The notes under the pieces were generated by a model. The model was not told where the DNA came from and made no database searches. It saw only the letters and a program-made list of their open reading frames with translations. A program made the position numbers and the translations under genes. This document shows positions 20,261 to 30,839 of a DNA stretch of 64,000 nt, one piece after another. Numbering within the stretch: the stretch's first letter is position 1; the number at the start of each line of letters is the position of its first letter. Origin of the DNA: Brucella pseudogrignonensis (GTDB lineage: Bacteria; Pseudomonadota; Alphaproteobacteria; Rhizobiales; Rhizobiaceae); the NCBI RefSeq assembly GCF_032190615.1, contig NZ_JAVLAT010000001.1, positions 62,001-126,000 of the forward strand, given 5' to 3'.

Positions 20261-21640
20261 ATGACGAAGAACTGGACCCCGAATTCCTGGAGAGACAAAC
20301 CGATCAAGCAAGTGCCGTTTTATCCAGACGCACAGGCTTTGACCGATGTTGAGGCTCGCCTTCGTACCTATCCACCGCTCGTTTTTGCCGGCGAGGCACG
20401 TAAGCTGAAAACACAGCTTGCAGCCGTTGCCGAAGGAAAAGCATTTCTGCTTCAGGGCGGCGATTGTGCGGAGAGTTTCGCAGAACATGGCGCGGATAAT
20501 ATTCGCGACTTTTTCCGCGTCTTTTTGCAGATGGCCGTTGTACTGACTTTTGGTGCTTCCAAGCCTGTTGTTAAGGTTGGCCGTATTGCGGGTCAGTTCG
20601 CAAAGCCGCGTTCATCCGATATGGAAACGCTCAATGGCGTTGAGCTGCCTTCATACCGCGGTGACATCATCAACGGCATCGATTTCGATGAAGCTTCGCG
20701 TATCCCTGATCCGCAGCGTCAGGACATGGCTTACCGCCAGTCTGCTGCGACGTTGAACCTGCTGCGAGCCTTCGCACAGGGCGGCTACGCGAACCTCGAG
20801 AATGTGCATCAGTGGATGCTCGGCTTTGTTGGCAAAAGCCCGCAGGCAGAGCGCTATGCCGCTCTCGCACAGCGTATTTCGGAAACGATGAACTTCATGC
20901 GCGCCATTGGGATTACTTCCGATAGCAATCATTCTTTGCGTGAAACCGATTTCTACACCAGCCATGAAGCTTTGCTGCTTGGCTATGAAGAAGCGCTCAC
21001 ACGCGTCGATTCGACCTCTGGCGACTGGTACGGCACTTCCGGTCATATGATCTGGATTGGCGACCGCACACGTCAGGCTGATCATGCGCATATTGAATAT
21101 TGCCGTGGCATCAAGAATCCGCTCGGTCTGAAATGTGGCCCATCGCTTCAGCCGGATGATCTCATTCGTCTGATTGATCTTCTCAACCCTGAAAACGAAG
21201 CAGGTCGTCTGACGCTCATCGCTCGTTTCGGTTACGACAAGGTTGGCGATCATTTGCCACAGCTCATTCGTGCTGTTGAACGTGAAGGCCGTAAGGTCGT
21301 CTGGTCTTGTGATCCGATGCACGGCAACACGATCACCGCTGGCGGCTACAAGACGCGTCCGTTCGACCGTATCCTCAAGGAAGTGGAGTCCTTCTTCGCG
21401 ATCCATCGTGCCGAAGGTTCGCATCCGGGCGGTATCCATGTTGAAATGACCGGCAAGAATGTTACCGAATGCACGGGCGGCGCCCGCGCAATTTCGGCAG
21501 AAGATCTGCACGATCGTTACCACACGCATTGCGATCCACGCCTGAATGCCGATCAGGCGCTTGAGTTGGCTTTCCTTTTGGCAGAACTGCTCAAGAAGGA
21601 ACGCGATGCCGGGACAGAAAAGCAGGCTGTTAACGCCTGA
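20261..21640 (+). CDS. 3-deoxy-7-phosphoheptulonate synthase, class II
   Basis: First step of the shikimate pathway, joining PEP and erythrose-4-phosphate. The 459-aa protein is of the plant-like class II type: [25 protein letters not shown] (metal-binding Cys), [37 protein letters not shown] and [19 protein letters not shown] are all diagnostic. It has its own upstream region of ~190 bp with an AAGGAGG stretch at about 20210, too far from the ATG to be the ribosome site. A strong terminator follows. Confidence 0.95.
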   Translation: MTKNWTPNSWRDKPIKQVPFYPDAQALTDVEARLRTYPPLVFAGEARKLKTQLAAVAEGKAFLLQGGDCAESFAEHGADNIRDFFRVFLQMAVVLTFGASKPVVKVGRIAGQFAKPRSSDMETLNGVELPSYRGDIINGIDFDEASRIPDPQRQDMAYRQSAATLNLLRAFAQGGYANLENVHQWMLGFVGKSPQAERYAALAQRISETMNFMRAIGITSDSNHSLRETDFYTSHEALLLGYEEALTRVDSTSGDWYGTSGHMIWIGDRTRQADHAHIEYCRGIKNPLGLKCGPSLQPDDLIRLIDLLNPENEAGRLTLIARFGYDKVGDHLPQLIRAVEREGRKVVWSCDPMHGNTITAGGYKTRPFDRILKEVESFFAIHRAEGSHPGGIHVEMTGKNVTECTGGARAISAEDLHDRYHTHCDPRLNADQALELAFLLAELLKKERDAGTEKQAVNA

Positions 21641-21665
21641 TTGGAAAGTCACTTTTTAAATAAGG

Positions 21666-21702
21666 TCAGGGCGGAGAATTCATTCTCCGCCCTGTTGATT
21701 TT
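21666..21702 (+). terminator. terminator after DAHP synthase
   Basis: CAGGGCGGAGAAT and ATTCTCCGCCCTG pair perfectly over 13 bp with a TC loop, followed by a T-rich stretch. Confidence 0.88.
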
Positions 21703-21749
21703 TATATGAAGACACTTATTGATCTTTGCATAATTTTTCGGGGGCATCC

Positions 21750-22100
21750 ATGAAGCGGATTTTTCTGGCGTTTCTTAATTCAATGCGTGCTCTCAAGCAC
21801 TTGGCGAAGCATGAAAAGGCCGTTCAGCAGGAGCTTGTCCTGTTTCTCCTGTCGCTCCCAATCGCATTCTTCATTGCTCCAACTTGGCTGACATTCCTGC
21901 TGATGACAGGATCGATCCTGTTTCTCATTCTGGTTGAAGTACTCAACACCGGCATCGAAGCGACCTGCGATGCCGTTTCGCGTGATTTTCATAAAGAAAT
22001 TCAGATTGCCAAAGACTGTGGCTCGCTCGCAGTGCTGATCGCCATCGTTTTTGTAACGGTCACATGGGTCTATATTCTTTTTACAACCTATCTCATCTGA
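21750..22100 (+). CDS. dgkA: diacylglycerol kinase
   Basis: Phosphorylates diacylglycerol to phosphatidic acid in the inner membrane, recycling lipid released by glucan or LPS decoration. The 116-aa protein has three hydrophobic segments and the diagnostic active-site stretch LVEVLNTGIEATCDAVSRDFHKEIQIAKDCGSLAV. ATG 21750 follows a GGGGG ribosome site; a TTG eight codons earlier is unlikely. In this group, glycerophosphate decoration of cyclic glucan (see ndvA) could generate its substrate; that link is inference. Confidence 0.93.
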   Translation: MKRIFLAFLNSMRALKHLAKHEKAVQQELVLFLLSLPIAFFIAPTWLTFLLMTGSILFLILVEVLNTGIEATCDAVSRDFHKEIQIAKDCGSLAVLIAIVFVTVTWVYILFTTYLI

Positions 22101-22193
22101 CAAAGAACAACCGTTCTTCAACGCAATCCGTTGCAATCAATCACACAAGCGCGCTAAAGCTTGCGCATGACCAGCGTTAGCGAGAATCTCGAT

Positions 22194-23846
22194 ATGCTTC
22201 GTATTGCCGTTGCACAGCTCAATCCTGTAATGGGCGACATCGCCGGAAATCTTGAGAAAGCGCGCACAGCGCGTGCACAAGCCGCCCAAATGAACGCCGA
22301 TCTTGTGATGTTCACGGAGCTGTTCATCGCGGGCTATCCGCCAGAGGATCTGGTTCTGAAAACTGCCTTCGTTGCAGCTTGCGAAAAAGCAGTGAAAGAA
22401 CTGGCCAAAGACACAGCTGACGGCGGCCCCGGCGTAATTATCGGTACGCCTTTGCAGCGCGATAGCGGCTTACATAATTCAATTGCGGTTCTCGACGGTG
22501 GTGAAATTATTGCCGAACGCTTCAAGGTCGATCTGCCAAACTACGGCGAGTTTGACGAAAAGCGCGTTTTCCAGCCCGGCCCGATGCCGGGACCAGTCAA
22601 TTTCCGTGGTGTACGCATTGGAATTCCGATCTGCGAAGACATCTGGGGCGATTTGGGTGTTGCGGAAACGCTGGCAGAGAGCGGCGCAGAGTTGCTGCTG
22701 GTGCCAAATGGTTCGCCTTATCACCGTGCCAAGATCGAGCGTCGTTATCAGGTTGTGCTCAAGCAGGTTATCGAAACAGAGCTCCCCATGCTCTATGCCA
22801 ATCAGATGGGCGGGCAGGACGAACTGGTTTTCGACGGCGGCTCGTTTGCCTTCAATACGGATAAGAGCCTTTGCCTGCAAATGCCGCAGTTCGCAGAAGC
22901 CATCACTTTGACTATCTGGAAGCGCGAGGCTGATGGCTGGCGCTGTGAAGATGCTGAAAAGGCAAAATTGCCCGAGGGTCTCGAAGCCGATTATGCGGCT
23001 TGCATGTTGGGCCTGCGAGATTACGTCAATAAGAACGGCTTCAAGGATGTTGTGCTTGGCTTGTCAGGTGGTATCGACTCAGCGATCTGCACCGCGTTAG
23101 GCGTCGATGCATTGGGCAAAGATCGCGTGCGCTGTGTGATGCTGCCTTATCGTTATACATCGGAGGAATCGTTGAAAGACGCCGCCGATTGCGCGAAGGC
23201 GCTCGGCGTGCGTTACGATATTGTTCCGATTGCAGAGCCGGTTGAAGGTTTCCTTTCTGCGCTCAAACCAATGTTTGAAGGCACTGAAAGCGGTGTAACC
23301 GAGGAAAACCTGCAAAGCCGTGCGCGCGGCACTATTCTTATGGCCATCTCCAACAAGTTTGGCTCAATGGTTGTGACTACCGGCAACAAGTCGGAAATGT
23401 CGGTGGGCTATGCGACGCTATATGGCGACATGAATGGCGGCTTCAACCCCATCAAGGACGTCTACAAGATGCAGGTGTTCGCACTGTCTGAATGGCGCAA
23501 CAACAATGTTCCGGTGGGAAGCCTTTGCCCATCCCGCGAAGTGATCCCGACTAATATCATTACAAAAGCACCGTCGGCCGAGTTACGCGAAAACCAGACC
23601 GATCAGGACAGTCTTCCACCTTATCCGGTGCTGGACGACATTCTCGAATGCCTCGTTGAAAACGAGATGAGCAATGCCGAGATTGTTGCGCGCGGTCATT
23701 CGCTTGAGACGGTGCAACGGATCGAGCATCTGCTCAATCTGGCCGAATATAAGCGCCGACAATCGGCACCTGGTGTCAAAATTACCAAGAAGAATTTCGG
23801 ACGTGATCGTCGTTATCCAATAACGAACCGCTTCCGCGACCGCTGA
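22194..23846 (+). CDS. nadE: glutamine-dependent NAD+ synthetase
   Basis: Final step of NAD synthesis: amidates deamido-NAD using glutamine. Two domains: an N-terminal nitrilase-type glutaminase with Glu in [16 protein letters not shown], Lys in [10 protein letters not shown] and Cys in IPICEDIWG; and a C-terminal synthetase with the PP-loop [39 protein letters not shown] and the [18 protein letters not shown] lid. Start at ATG 22194 ([11 protein letters not shown]) fits the family; ATG 22167 is in frame and cannot be excluded, as neither has a strong ribosome site. Confidence 0.94.
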   Translation: MLRIAVAQLNPVMGDIAGNLEKARTARAQAAQMNADLVMFTELFIAGYPPEDLVLKTAFVAACEKAVKELAKDTADGGPGVIIGTPLQRDSGLHNSIAVLDGGEIIAERFKVDLPNYGEFDEKRVFQPGPMPGPVNFRGVRIGIPICEDIWGDLGVAETLAESGAELLLVPNGSPYHRAKIERRYQVVLKQVIETELPMLYANQMGGQDELVFDGGSFAFNTDKSLCLQMPQFAEAITLTIWKREADGWRCEDAEKAKLPEGLEADYAACMLGLRDYVNKNGFKDVVLGLSGGIDSAICTALGVDALGKDRVRCVMLPYRYTSEESLKDAADCAKALGVRYDIVPIAEPVEGFLSALKPMFEGTESGVTEENLQSRARGTILMAISNKFGSMVVTTGNKSEMSVGYATLYGDMNGGFNPIKDVYKMQVFALSEWRNNNVPVGSLCPSREVIPTNIITKAPSAELRENQTDQDSLPPYPVLDDILECLVENEMSNAEIVARGHSLETVQRIEHLLNLAEYKRRQSAPGVKITKKNFGRDRRYPITNRFRDR

Positions 23847-23857
23847 AAGATTTAGTC

Positions 23858-25231
23858 ATGACCGTAACTGTTCGTTTTGCACCGTCGCCGACGGGCTATA
23901 TTCATATTGGCAATACACGCACCGCACTTTCAAATTGGCTTTATGCCAAGAAGAATGGCGGCAATTTCATCCTGCGTTATGATGATACCGACATTGAGCG
24001 TTCTAAACAGGAATATGCGGACGCAATTGCTGCCGATCTCGCATGGCTTGGTGTCACGCCTGACCGTGTCGAATATCAGTCAAAGCGCTTTGACGTTTAT
24101 GCTAAGGCCGTTGAAAAGCTGAAAGCGGCGGGTCTTCTCTATGCCTGTTATGAAACGGCAGAAGAACTGGAGCGTCGTCGCAGGCTCCGTTTGGCGCGTA
24201 AGCTTCCTCCGGTCTATGGCCGTGAAGCGCTAAAGCTGACGGATGAAGAGAAAGCGGCCTTTGAAGCAGAAGGCCGCAGGCCACATTGGCGTTTTCTCCT
24301 GCCGAACTTTGAAAGCGATCCTTTCAACACCACACGCACTGAAGTGCATTGGGATGATCTGGTTCGTGGACCACAAACCGTTGATCTGGCTTCGATGTCC
24401 GATCCGGTTCTGGTTCGTGAAGACGGAACATATCTCTACACGCTGCCATCGGTTGTCGATGATATTGATCTTGGCATCACGCATATTATTCGTGGCGATG
24501 ACCATGTAACCAATTCCGGCGTGCAGATTGCCATCTTCAAAGCGCTTGGCGCAGAGCCGCCTGTTTTCGGCCATCACAACCTACTGACCACAGTTTCAGG
24601 CGAGGGACTTTCCAAGCGCTCCGGTGCCTTGTCTGTCGGTAGCTTGCGCGAAGGCGGTTATGAACCGATGTCAGTTGCGTCTCTCGCAATCCTTATCGGT
24701 ACTTCTGAATCTGTGTCTGCTGCATCCGATATGGATATACTCGCAGAGCGATTTGATCTGGCTGCGATTTCAAAGTCATCGGCAAAGTTTGACCCGGCAG
24801 AACTGGATACGCTCAACCGTGCACTGCTGCATGAAATGCCATTTGATAAGGCGAAAGATCGTCTCGAAGCATTGGGCATTTCGGGTGAAAAGGCAGAGCA
24901 TTTCTGGCTGACTGTGCGCGGCAATCTCGAACGCTTCAATGAAACTACCCATTGGTGGCAGGTTATCACCGGCGACTTACCCGAAAAGCCGGAACTATCT
25001 GAAGAGGATCAGGCTTTTGTGAAGGAAGCCTTCACGCTGCTTCCCGCAGAGCCGTGGGACAAACAGACCTGGAAGGTATGGACCGACGCTGTAAAAGCAG
25101 CAACGGGACGCAAGGGCAAGACATTATTCATGCCCTTGCGCTTTGCTCTTACGGGGCAGGCACATGGTCCGGAGCTGGCGGACCTATTAGTTTTGATTGG
25201 TCCGGAAAGAACGAAGAGCCGACTACTCTGA
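23858..25231 (+). CDS. gltX: glutamyl-tRNA synthetase
   Basis: Charges tRNA with glutamate. A 457-aa class I enzyme: [18 protein letters not shown] holds the HIGH-type motif, RYDDTD and the LSKRSGALS loop corresponds to KMSKS. Alphaproteobacteria usually carry two GluRS copies, one also serving mischarging of tRNA-Gln for GatCAB; 457 aa fits the shorter copy (GltX1 in Brucella nomenclature, from memory). It starts 11 bp after nadE. Its last 83 bp overlap, antisense, the end of the lipoprotein gene on the other strand. Confidence 0.94.
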   Translation: MTVTVRFAPSPTGYIHIGNTRTALSNWLYAKKNGGNFILRYDDTDIERSKQEYADAIAADLAWLGVTPDRVEYQSKRFDVYAKAVEKLKAAGLLYACYETAEELERRRRLRLARKLPPVYGREALKLTDEEKAAFEAEGRRPHWRFLLPNFESDPFNTTRTEVHWDDLVRGPQTVDLASMSDPVLVREDGTYLYTLPSVVDDIDLGITHIIRGDDHVTNSGVQIAIFKALGAEPPVFGHHNLLTTVSGEGLSKRSGALSVGSLREGGYEPMSVASLAILIGTSESVSAASDMDILAERFDLAAISKSSAKFDPAELDTLNRALLHEMPFDKAKDRLEALGISGEKAEHFWLTVRGNLERFNETTHWWQVITGDLPEKPELSEEDQAFVKEAFTLLPAEPWDKQTWKVWTDAVKAATGRKGKTLFMPLRFALTGQAHGPELADLLVLIGPERTKSRLL

Positions 25232-25919
25232 CTTTTGTGCTATCTGAATAAGCTCGTTCTGTCGGCGGCGCTATTGCTGCCGGCGCCACATGGCTCGGTT
25301 GTTGGGACAAAGGGTGCGCAGACGGCGTGTAAGCGACTGACTCTGTCTCATTGGTTTTTTGAGATGAATATGCTGGAACGACGTAATCTTCTATAAATAC
25401 TGGTTGGTCGTTAGATAACTTTTCTATTCCAATAGTCTTTGCAGCTTGCCGCTTTGCTGAATGAATCTTGACTTCAATATTTTTCCGAGCTCTTTTCCTG
25501 ATCGTCCGCTCAGGTTGCCAACTGGCTACGCAAGACTTTACGTGTTTACCAGCATGTGGTTGGCTTGCAATCGCTGCATTTATTTCTGTAAGACGTTCTT
25601 CAAGTAGATATTTTTCTGAAACCAGTTGTTTTTCCTGTTTCTTCAGACGTTCGCAAGTGACTGAACCTTTTTCCGGCGAAAACAGACTTTCATTACAGCG
25701 CCCTTGAGCACGTTCGACACGAACAGCTGAAAGGCGTTTTTGAATAGCATTCAGTTTTAGCTTTGTTGGATCAAGCACTTTACTGAGTTTGGCAACTTGC
25801 TGAGTGTTGCATGGCATAATCTGCTTTGTCGTTGTCATACAACCACTTAAAACGCCAATTGTAGCGAAAACGAATATCGCTGACTGAAAATTTCGAAAAC
25901 TCTTATCAACAATCATCAT
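25149..25919 (-). CDS. putative lipoprotein of unknown function, 3' end antisense to gltX
   Basis: A 256-aa protein with an N-terminal hydrophobic segment and lipobox VLSGC (Cys ~27), so probably lipid-anchored. A predicted coiled-coil region (about residues 40-115, [24 protein letters not shown]) follows, then a basic region and a Pro/Ser-rich tail. The tail [12 protein letters not shown] resembles the ends of DUF2865-type proteins, but the Cys-rich core of that family is missing, so I do not assign it. The last 83 bp run antisense to gltX codons. No operon partner. Confidence 0.65.
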   Translation of the reverse strand: MMIVDKSFRNFQSAIFVFATIGVLSGCMTTTKQIMPCNTQQVAKLSKVLDPTKLKLNAIQKRLSAVRVERAQGRCNESLFSPEKGSVTCERLKKQEKQLVSEKYLLEERLTEINAAIASQPHAGKHVKSCVASWQPERTIRKRARKNIEVKIHSAKRQAAKTIGIEKLSNDQPVFIEDYVVPAYSSQKTNETESVAYTPSAHPLSQQPSHVAPAAIAPPTERAYSDSTKVRVVGSSFFPDQSKLIGPPAPDHVPAP

Positions 25920-25981
25920 AGAACAAGCCCATCCCGTTGTCCGTATGTCTGAATGTTTGATCTTTATAGTTAAAAAAACAT

Positions 25982-26014
25982 AAACGCCAAGTATTAATTA
26001 AATACTTGGCGTTT
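25982..26014 (-). terminator. terminator after maeB
   Basis: AACGCCAAGTAT (25984-25995) and ATACTTGGCGTT pair over 12 bp with an AT-rich loop; on the minus strand a long T-run follows shortly after. Confidence 0.8.
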
Positions 26015-26050
26015 TATATAAGTATATTTACTTTATTAGTTTGTGTTAAT

Positions 26051-28378
26051 TTAAATTTTCTTATTGAATTCGTTGGACTTTTGCAGTGCTTCAACTGCTG
26101 CTAATGCAGTCATGTTAACAACGCCGCGCGAGGTTACTGAAGGTGTTAGAATATGGGCAGGGCGCGCAGCACCAAGTAGAATTGGTCCGACATGCAATGC
26201 GTCCGTTACTGTCTTTACGACGTTCAGCGTGATGTTTGCCGCATCGAGATTAGGGAAAACCAGCAAATTTGCTTCGCCCTTCAGTCGCGAATTCGGGAAT
26301 ACGCGATCACGCAATGCCTGCGAGAGTGCGGAATCACCGTGCATTTCGCCATCGGATTCAAGTTCCGGCGCTTTTTCAGCAAGAATCGCGGCGGCGCGAC
26401 GCATCTTTTCAGCACTAGCCGACTCTTTTGAACCGAAATTGGAATGCGAAACAAGCGCAGCTTTTGGCTCAATGCCAAAACGACGGATTTCTTTCGCGGC
26501 CAGAATTGCCATTTCAGCAATTTCTTCTGCTTCTGGCTCAACTGTCACGTAAGTGTCTGTCAGGAACAATGCGCCGCGCTGTGAGATCAAAAGGCTCAAT
26601 GCCGAATAATCACTGATGCCTGGCAGCTTACCGATGATCTGTTTTACAACGCGGGTATGGCGCTCAAAACGACCTTCAAGGCCACAGATCATCGCATCCG
26701 CTTCATCACGCATGACAGCAAGAGCCGCAATGGCAGTCGAGTTCGTACGAACGATCGTGCGTGCTGCTTCTGGGGTTACGCCCTGACGGCCTGTATAAGA
26801 GAGATACAGATCAACATAATCACGGTAGCGTGGATCATCTTCCGGGTTAATTAGTTCGAAATCTGTTCCTGCGCGGATTTTGAGACCGTAGCGATTTAAG
26901 CGTGCTTCAATTACACTTGGACGACCGACGAGGATAGGCGAAGCAATACGTTCTTCAATGACAACCTGGGCAGCGCGCAATACGCGTTCATCTTCACCAT
27001 CGGCATAGATCACGCGCATTGGTTTGCTCTGCGCCCGGGCCGCCGCGAAGACCGGCTTCATAATAAGGCCGGAGCGGAAAACGAAACGCGTCAGGCGATC
27101 AGTATAGGCTTCCCAGTCTTCGATCGGGCGTGTCGCAACACCGCTATCCATCGCAGCCTTTGCAACGGCAGGTGCGATACGCAGAATGAGGCGCTGATCG
27201 AACGGCGATGGAATGATATAATTTGGGCCGAATGTCGGTGTGTCGCCAGAATAGGCGCGGGCCGCAACATCTGAAGGTTCTTCACGGGCAAGCGATGCAA
27301 TCGCGCGCACCGCAGCAAGCTTCATTTCCTCGTTGATTGCCGTTGCGCCAACATCAAGTGCGCCGCGAAAAATATAAGGGAAGCATAGTACGTTGTTCAC
27401 CTGGTTTGGATAGTCAGAACGGCCGGTGCAGATCATCGCATCCGAACGCGCTTCGCGTGCAGCTTCTGGCATAATTTCAGGGTTTGGATTTGCCAGTGCC
27501 ATAATCAGTGGCCTTTCAGCCATTTGCTTAAGCAGTTCAGGCTTGAGAACACCAGCAGCGGAAAGACCGAGGAATACATCTGCGCCACCAATAACATCGG
27601 CCAGAACACGCGCGTCGGTTTTTTGCGCATACACGTCTTTCCAACGGTCCATCAGCTTCTCGCGGCCTTGGAAAACTACGCCTTCAAGATCGCAGACAAA
27701 AATATTTTCGCGCTTAGCCCCGAGTTTAACGAGCAAATTTAAGCAAGCGAGCGCAGCGGCACCCGCGCCTGACGTTACAATCTTGGCGTTTGTAATATCC
27801 TTTCCTGCCAATTCCAGACCATTCAGAACAGCGGCTGCAACAATAATCGCGGTTCCATGCTGATCGTCATGGAATACTGGTATATTCATCTTGGCGCGAA
27901 GCTGTTCTTCAACTTCGAAACATTCGGGAGCTTTGATATCTTCAAGATTGATACCGCCAAAAGTTGGCTCAAGCGCAGAAACCACATCAACCATGCGGTC
28001 GATTTCCAGTGCGTCGATTTCAATGTCGAAAACATCAATATCGGCGAATTTCTTGAAAAGAACTGCCTTGCCTTCCATCACCGGCTTGGATGCAAGCGCG
28101 CCGATATTACCGAGGCCGAGTACCGCAGTGCCATTTGAAACAACTGCTACCAGATTACCACGCGCCGTATATTCGGCAGCGGTGGATGGATCTTCGTGAA
28201 TTGCAAGGCAGGGCGCCGCAACGCCTGGTGAATAAGCAAGCGCTAGATCGCGTTGATTGCCAAGCGGCTTGGTCGCTTGGATCTCAAGCTTACCGGGTTT
28301 CGGATAGCGGTGGAAGAAAAGTGCCGCTTCATCAAAATCCGAACGCGTGGACGTGGAGGGGGTCTTTTTATTCGTCAT
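26051..28378 (-). CDS. maeB: NADP-dependent malic enzyme with phosphotransacetylase-like domain
   Basis: Decarboxylates malate to pyruvate, making NADPH, at the link between TCA cycle and gluconeogenesis. The 775-aa protein is the long fusion form. The N-terminal malic enzyme domain (about 1-430) has YSPGVAAPC, the catalytic region [16 protein letters not shown] and the dinucleotide-binding [13 protein letters not shown]. The C-terminal ~330 residues ([20 protein letters not shown] to the end) resemble phosphate acetyltransferase and are regulatory in known enzymes. The gene stands alone with its own terminator. Confidence 0.95.
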   Translation of the reverse strand: MTNKKTPSTSTRSDFDEAALFFHRYPKPGKLEIQATKPLGNQRDLALAYSPGVAAPCLAIHEDPSTAAEYTARGNLVAVVSNGTAVLGLGNIGALASKPVMEGKAVLFKKFADIDVFDIEIDALEIDRMVDVVSALEPTFGGINLEDIKAPECFEVEEQLRAKMNIPVFHDDQHGTAIIVAAAVLNGLELAGKDITNAKIVTSGAGAAALACLNLLVKLGAKRENIFVCDLEGVVFQGREKLMDRWKDVYAQKTDARVLADVIGGADVFLGLSAAGVLKPELLKQMAERPLIMALANPNPEIMPEAAREARSDAMICTGRSDYPNQVNNVLCFPYIFRGALDVGATAINEEMKLAAVRAIASLAREEPSDVAARAYSGDTPTFGPNYIIPSPFDQRLILRIAPAVAKAAMDSGVATRPIEDWEAYTDRLTRFVFRSGLIMKPVFAAARAQSKPMRVIYADGEDERVLRAAQVVIEERIASPILVGRPSVIEARLNRYGLKIRAGTDFELINPEDDPRYRDYVDLYLSYTGRQGVTPEAARTIVRTNSTAIAALAVMRDEADAMICGLEGRFERHTRVVKQIIGKLPGISDYSALSLLISQRGALFLTDTYVTVEPEAEEIAEMAILAAKEIRRFGIEPKAALVSHSNFGSKESASAEKMRRAAAILAEKAPELESDGEMHGDSALSQALRDRVFPNSRLKGEANLLVFPNLDAANITLNVVKTVTDALHVGPILLGAARPAHILTPSVTSRGVVNMTALAAVEALQKSNEFNKKI

Positions 28379-28785
28379 GATCGCATCACTTTCCGGTTCA
28401 TGCTTGCAATAGGGGAGTTGCGCTGATGGGAACTAGCACCCTTTGAGCCAACGTCGCTTTTATCTCAACTTTTCAAAACAATGTAGGCCTGATTCTGAAA
28501 AGCAGTTATTACGCTAAGGCTTTAAAATCAAATCAACAGCTTGTTTGAGCGCCATGTGCATGACATGTGGGGTCGGCATTTAACCATATTCTGGTTTACA
28601 TTTTAAATCTCATTTAAACGGCCTGATAATTTTTTATAAGAAGTGCAAATCGTTTCCATTGTATTTTTAATTCACCAATAAGACGCGTCGTGTTTATTAT
28701 AATCAATTAATATTGCTAACGATATTTATCGGTTTCGGTCAATTATTATTGAAATATAATAGCTATTTTAAAGGGGATTATTGTC
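28379..28785. other. AT-rich divergent intergenic region
   Basis: 407 bp between the divergent starts of maeB and the citrate-synthase-like gene. It must carry both promoters. It is clearly more AT-rich than its surroundings. I see no tRNA, clear hairpin terminator, known operator or coding frame in it. An AAGGGG ribosome site precedes the ATG at 28786. Confidence 0.6.
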
Positions 28786-29844
28786 ATGAAGAATTCAATT
28801 CCAAATATATTCGTTTCTCAAACATCTATTTCCGATGTTAATTTTGTCGAAGGTACATTCACTTTACGCGGTGTGCCTATCAAAGAATTGTGCATTGATA
28901 CAAGATTGGAAAGCGTAATTGAGCTGTTGTGGAAAGACTTGTTTCCAAATTTTCCTACAGGCTCTGACCTGCAGTCAGCATTAGGCCAGGCGCGCGAGCA
29001 GATTTTTCTTTATACTGAAGATATAGATGACGAATTGTTTGATATGAAACCTGTCGACGCTGTTCGTACTTTAATGACTAAAATTCCCGATGTGACGGAC
29101 TTGACTACGGCGCTTCATTTGATTGCGGCACCAGCTGTTTTTGCACCCGCATTCATACGTATGAAGCGGGGCAGGCATTCCGTTCGTCCGGATGCATCAA
29201 TGCCCCACAGCGTTGATATTTTACGTATGATGAATCTCTCGTTGCCAAGTGATCAGGAAGTTTCTGCGCTCGATACGTATCTGATATCCTGCGTAGACCA
29301 TGGTTTGACACCCCCGACATTAGCGGCGCGACTAGCGGCTTCAGTCAATGCTGGAATGACATCATCGATTCTGGCAGCCCTGTCGGTATTTAGCGGATCG
29401 TCGCATGATAGTAAGTCGGACGGGATTCTGGATATTCTCGACGCGTTTCAATCCAATCAGACATCTAGGAGCAACGTCGACTTCGCGGTATCGGAGAGGC
29501 GGAACGTTTGGGTGAAAAATAATGATCCCAGGACAGAAATCATTAAAGACGCACTTTTAAACGTCGAAAATAGTGGATCTTCGCGATTTCAGAGTAGATT
29601 GTCATTAGTTGAACAGCTCTTTGCTAATCAAAATCATAAAGAATTGTCAAATACTGTTGGAGCAGGGGAAACGACAGAGTTGAAGGTTTATTCCGCATTG
29701 CTGCTTGAGCAACTTGGCTTTGCTCGAGAAGTTTTTAGTTGTGTGCTCTCCATGGGGCGATCCATTGGCTGGATTGCGCATTCTCGCGAACAGGTGAATA
29801 AACCTTGGCTTATCCGCCCGCAGTTAGAATACATCAGACCATAA
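28786..29844 (+). CDS. citrate synthase-like protein, probably catalytically inactive
   Basis: A 352-aa protein with the citrate synthase fold at both ends: VSQTSISDVNFVEGTFTLRG at the N-terminus, DHGLTPPTLAARLAASVNAGM in the middle, and GFAREVFSCVLSMGRSIGWI then LIRPQLEYI at the C-terminus. The first active-site His may persist (His207 in GSSHDSKSD, usually GPLHGGANE), but the glycines around it are gone. The second catalytic His is missing (NVWVKNNDPR instead of HRVYKNFDPR, about residues 240-249). The catalytic Asp is Lys300 (TELKVYS instead of NVDFYS). It is AT-rich compared with neighbours and stands alone. Confidence 0.75.
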   Translation: MKNSIPNIFVSQTSISDVNFVEGTFTLRGVPIKELCIDTRLESVIELLWKDLFPNFPTGSDLQSALGQAREQIFLYTEDIDDELFDMKPVDAVRTLMTKIPDVTDLTTALHLIAAPAVFAPAFIRMKRGRHSVRPDASMPHSVDILRMMNLSLPSDQEVSALDTYLISCVDHGLTPPTLAARLAASVNAGMTSSILAALSVFSGSSHDSKSDGILDILDAFQSNQTSRSNVDFAVSERRNVWVKNNDPRTEIIKDALLNVENSGSSRFQSRLSLVEQLFANQNHKELSNTVGAGETTELKVYSALLLEQLGFAREVFSCVLSMGRSIGWIAHSREQVNKPWLIRPQLEYIRP

Positions 29845-29918
29845 ATTTAAGCTTTAAATTGTCACTATTTGAGTTCGAAAGTTCTCTCGACTTTTAAGGC
29901 TGCGCCCTGCATTTGCAG

Positions 29919-29936
29919 CCGTCATATCCCTGTGAC
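29919..29936 (+). promoter_or_regulatory. Pho box (PhoB binding site) upstream of plcP
   Basis: CCGTCATATCCCTGTGAC is two 7-bp direct repeats spaced by 4 bp, matching the rhizobial consensus CTGTCAT-N4-CTGTCAC at 12 of 14 half-site positions. It ends 54 bp before the plcP ATG, a suitable place for PhoB activation under phosphate limitation. Confidence 0.7.
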
Positions 29937-29990
29937 GTGAATCGGTTTTTCTTCGTTCAAATTCAGGTTGCCAGATGGAGGGACAACCAC

Positions 29991-30839
29991 ATGAGCGAAG
30001 ATCAGATTGAACCAAAAAAATTTCGCACTTTGTTTATTTCAGACGTGCATCTCGGATCGAAAGCAGCTCAGGCTGAATTGCTTTTAGATTTTCTGCGTGT
30101 TCACGAAGCAGATACCATTTATTTGGTTGGTGATATTGTTGATGGCTGGCGTCTGCGACGCAATTGGCACTGGCCGCAGGAACATAACGATGTTGTTCAG
30201 AAACTTTTGCGCAAGAGTCGCAAAGGCACGTCAATTATTTACATCGCCGGCAATCATGATGAGTTTCTGAGAAATTTTCAGGGAACGCATTTCGGCGGCA
30301 TTGAGGTCATGAATCGCGCGATTCATGAAACCGCGGATGGCCGCAAATTTTTGGTTATCCATGGCGACCAGTTTGATGTCGTCGTGCGTAATGCGCGTTT
30401 TATCGCCTATCTCGGTGATTGGGCCTATGACACGGCAATCTGGATTAATACTGTTATGAGCCGGGTGCGCGCAAAGTTCGGATTGCGTTATTGGTCATTT
30501 TCCGCATGGGCAAAGTTTCGCGTTAAGAAGGCCGTTAACTTCATCGGAAATTTTGAAGACGTCGTTTCAGAAGAAGCGCAGCGCATTGGCGTCGACGGTG
30601 TTATTTGCGGTCACATCCATCATGCAACAATCAGCAGAATGAATGGTGTTGAATATATCAACACGGGCGATTGGGTTGAAAGCTGCACTGCTGTCGTTGA
30701 ACATTTTGATGGTCGTATGGAGTTGTTGGAATGGACCGACCGTCTCGGTCAGCGATCGTCGCTTCTTTCCGCTCACGATGGCAATAAGGTGATTAGGTTG
30801 CCGCACGTAGCTCGCAAAACTGCGAACGGCAGCAAATGA
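29991..30839 (+). CDS. plcP: metallophosphoesterase, PlcP-type phospholipase C (LpxH-like fold)
   Basis: A 282-aa calcineurin-like phosphoesterase: FISDVHLGSKAAQ (metal Asp/His), LVGDIVDGWRLRR, IAGNHDEF, VIHGDQFD and GHIHHATI complete the metal site. It would often be labelled UDP-2,3-diacylglucosamine diphosphatase, but in Sinorhizobium this family member (PlcP) removes phosphocholine or phosphoethanolamine from membrane lipids under phosphate starvation, giving diacylglycerol. The Pho box upstream and the glycosyltransferase overlapping its stop by ATGA support the PlcP role. ATG 29991 is chosen because it follows GGAGGGAC and starts the conserved part. LpxH activity is the alternative. Confidence 0.8.
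   Translation: MSEDQIEPKKFRTLFISDVHLGSKAAQAELLLDFLRVHEADTIYLVGDIVDGWRLRRNWHWPQEHNDVVQKLLRKSRKGTSIIYIAGNHDEFLRNFQGTHFGGIEVMNRAIHETADGRKFLVIHGDQFDVVVRNARFIAYLGDWAYDTAIWINTVMSRVRAKFGLRYWSFSAWAKFRVKKAVNFIGNFEDVVSEEAQRIGVDGVICGHIHHATISRMNGVEYINTGDWVESCTAVVEHFDGRMELLEWTDRLGQRSSLLSAHDGNKVIRLPHVARKTANGSK

Noticed and set aside
20651..21652. 333-codon open frame antisense to the DAHP synthase gene
   Set aside because: Shadow of a strongly conserved gene; no ribosome site or recognisable domain.
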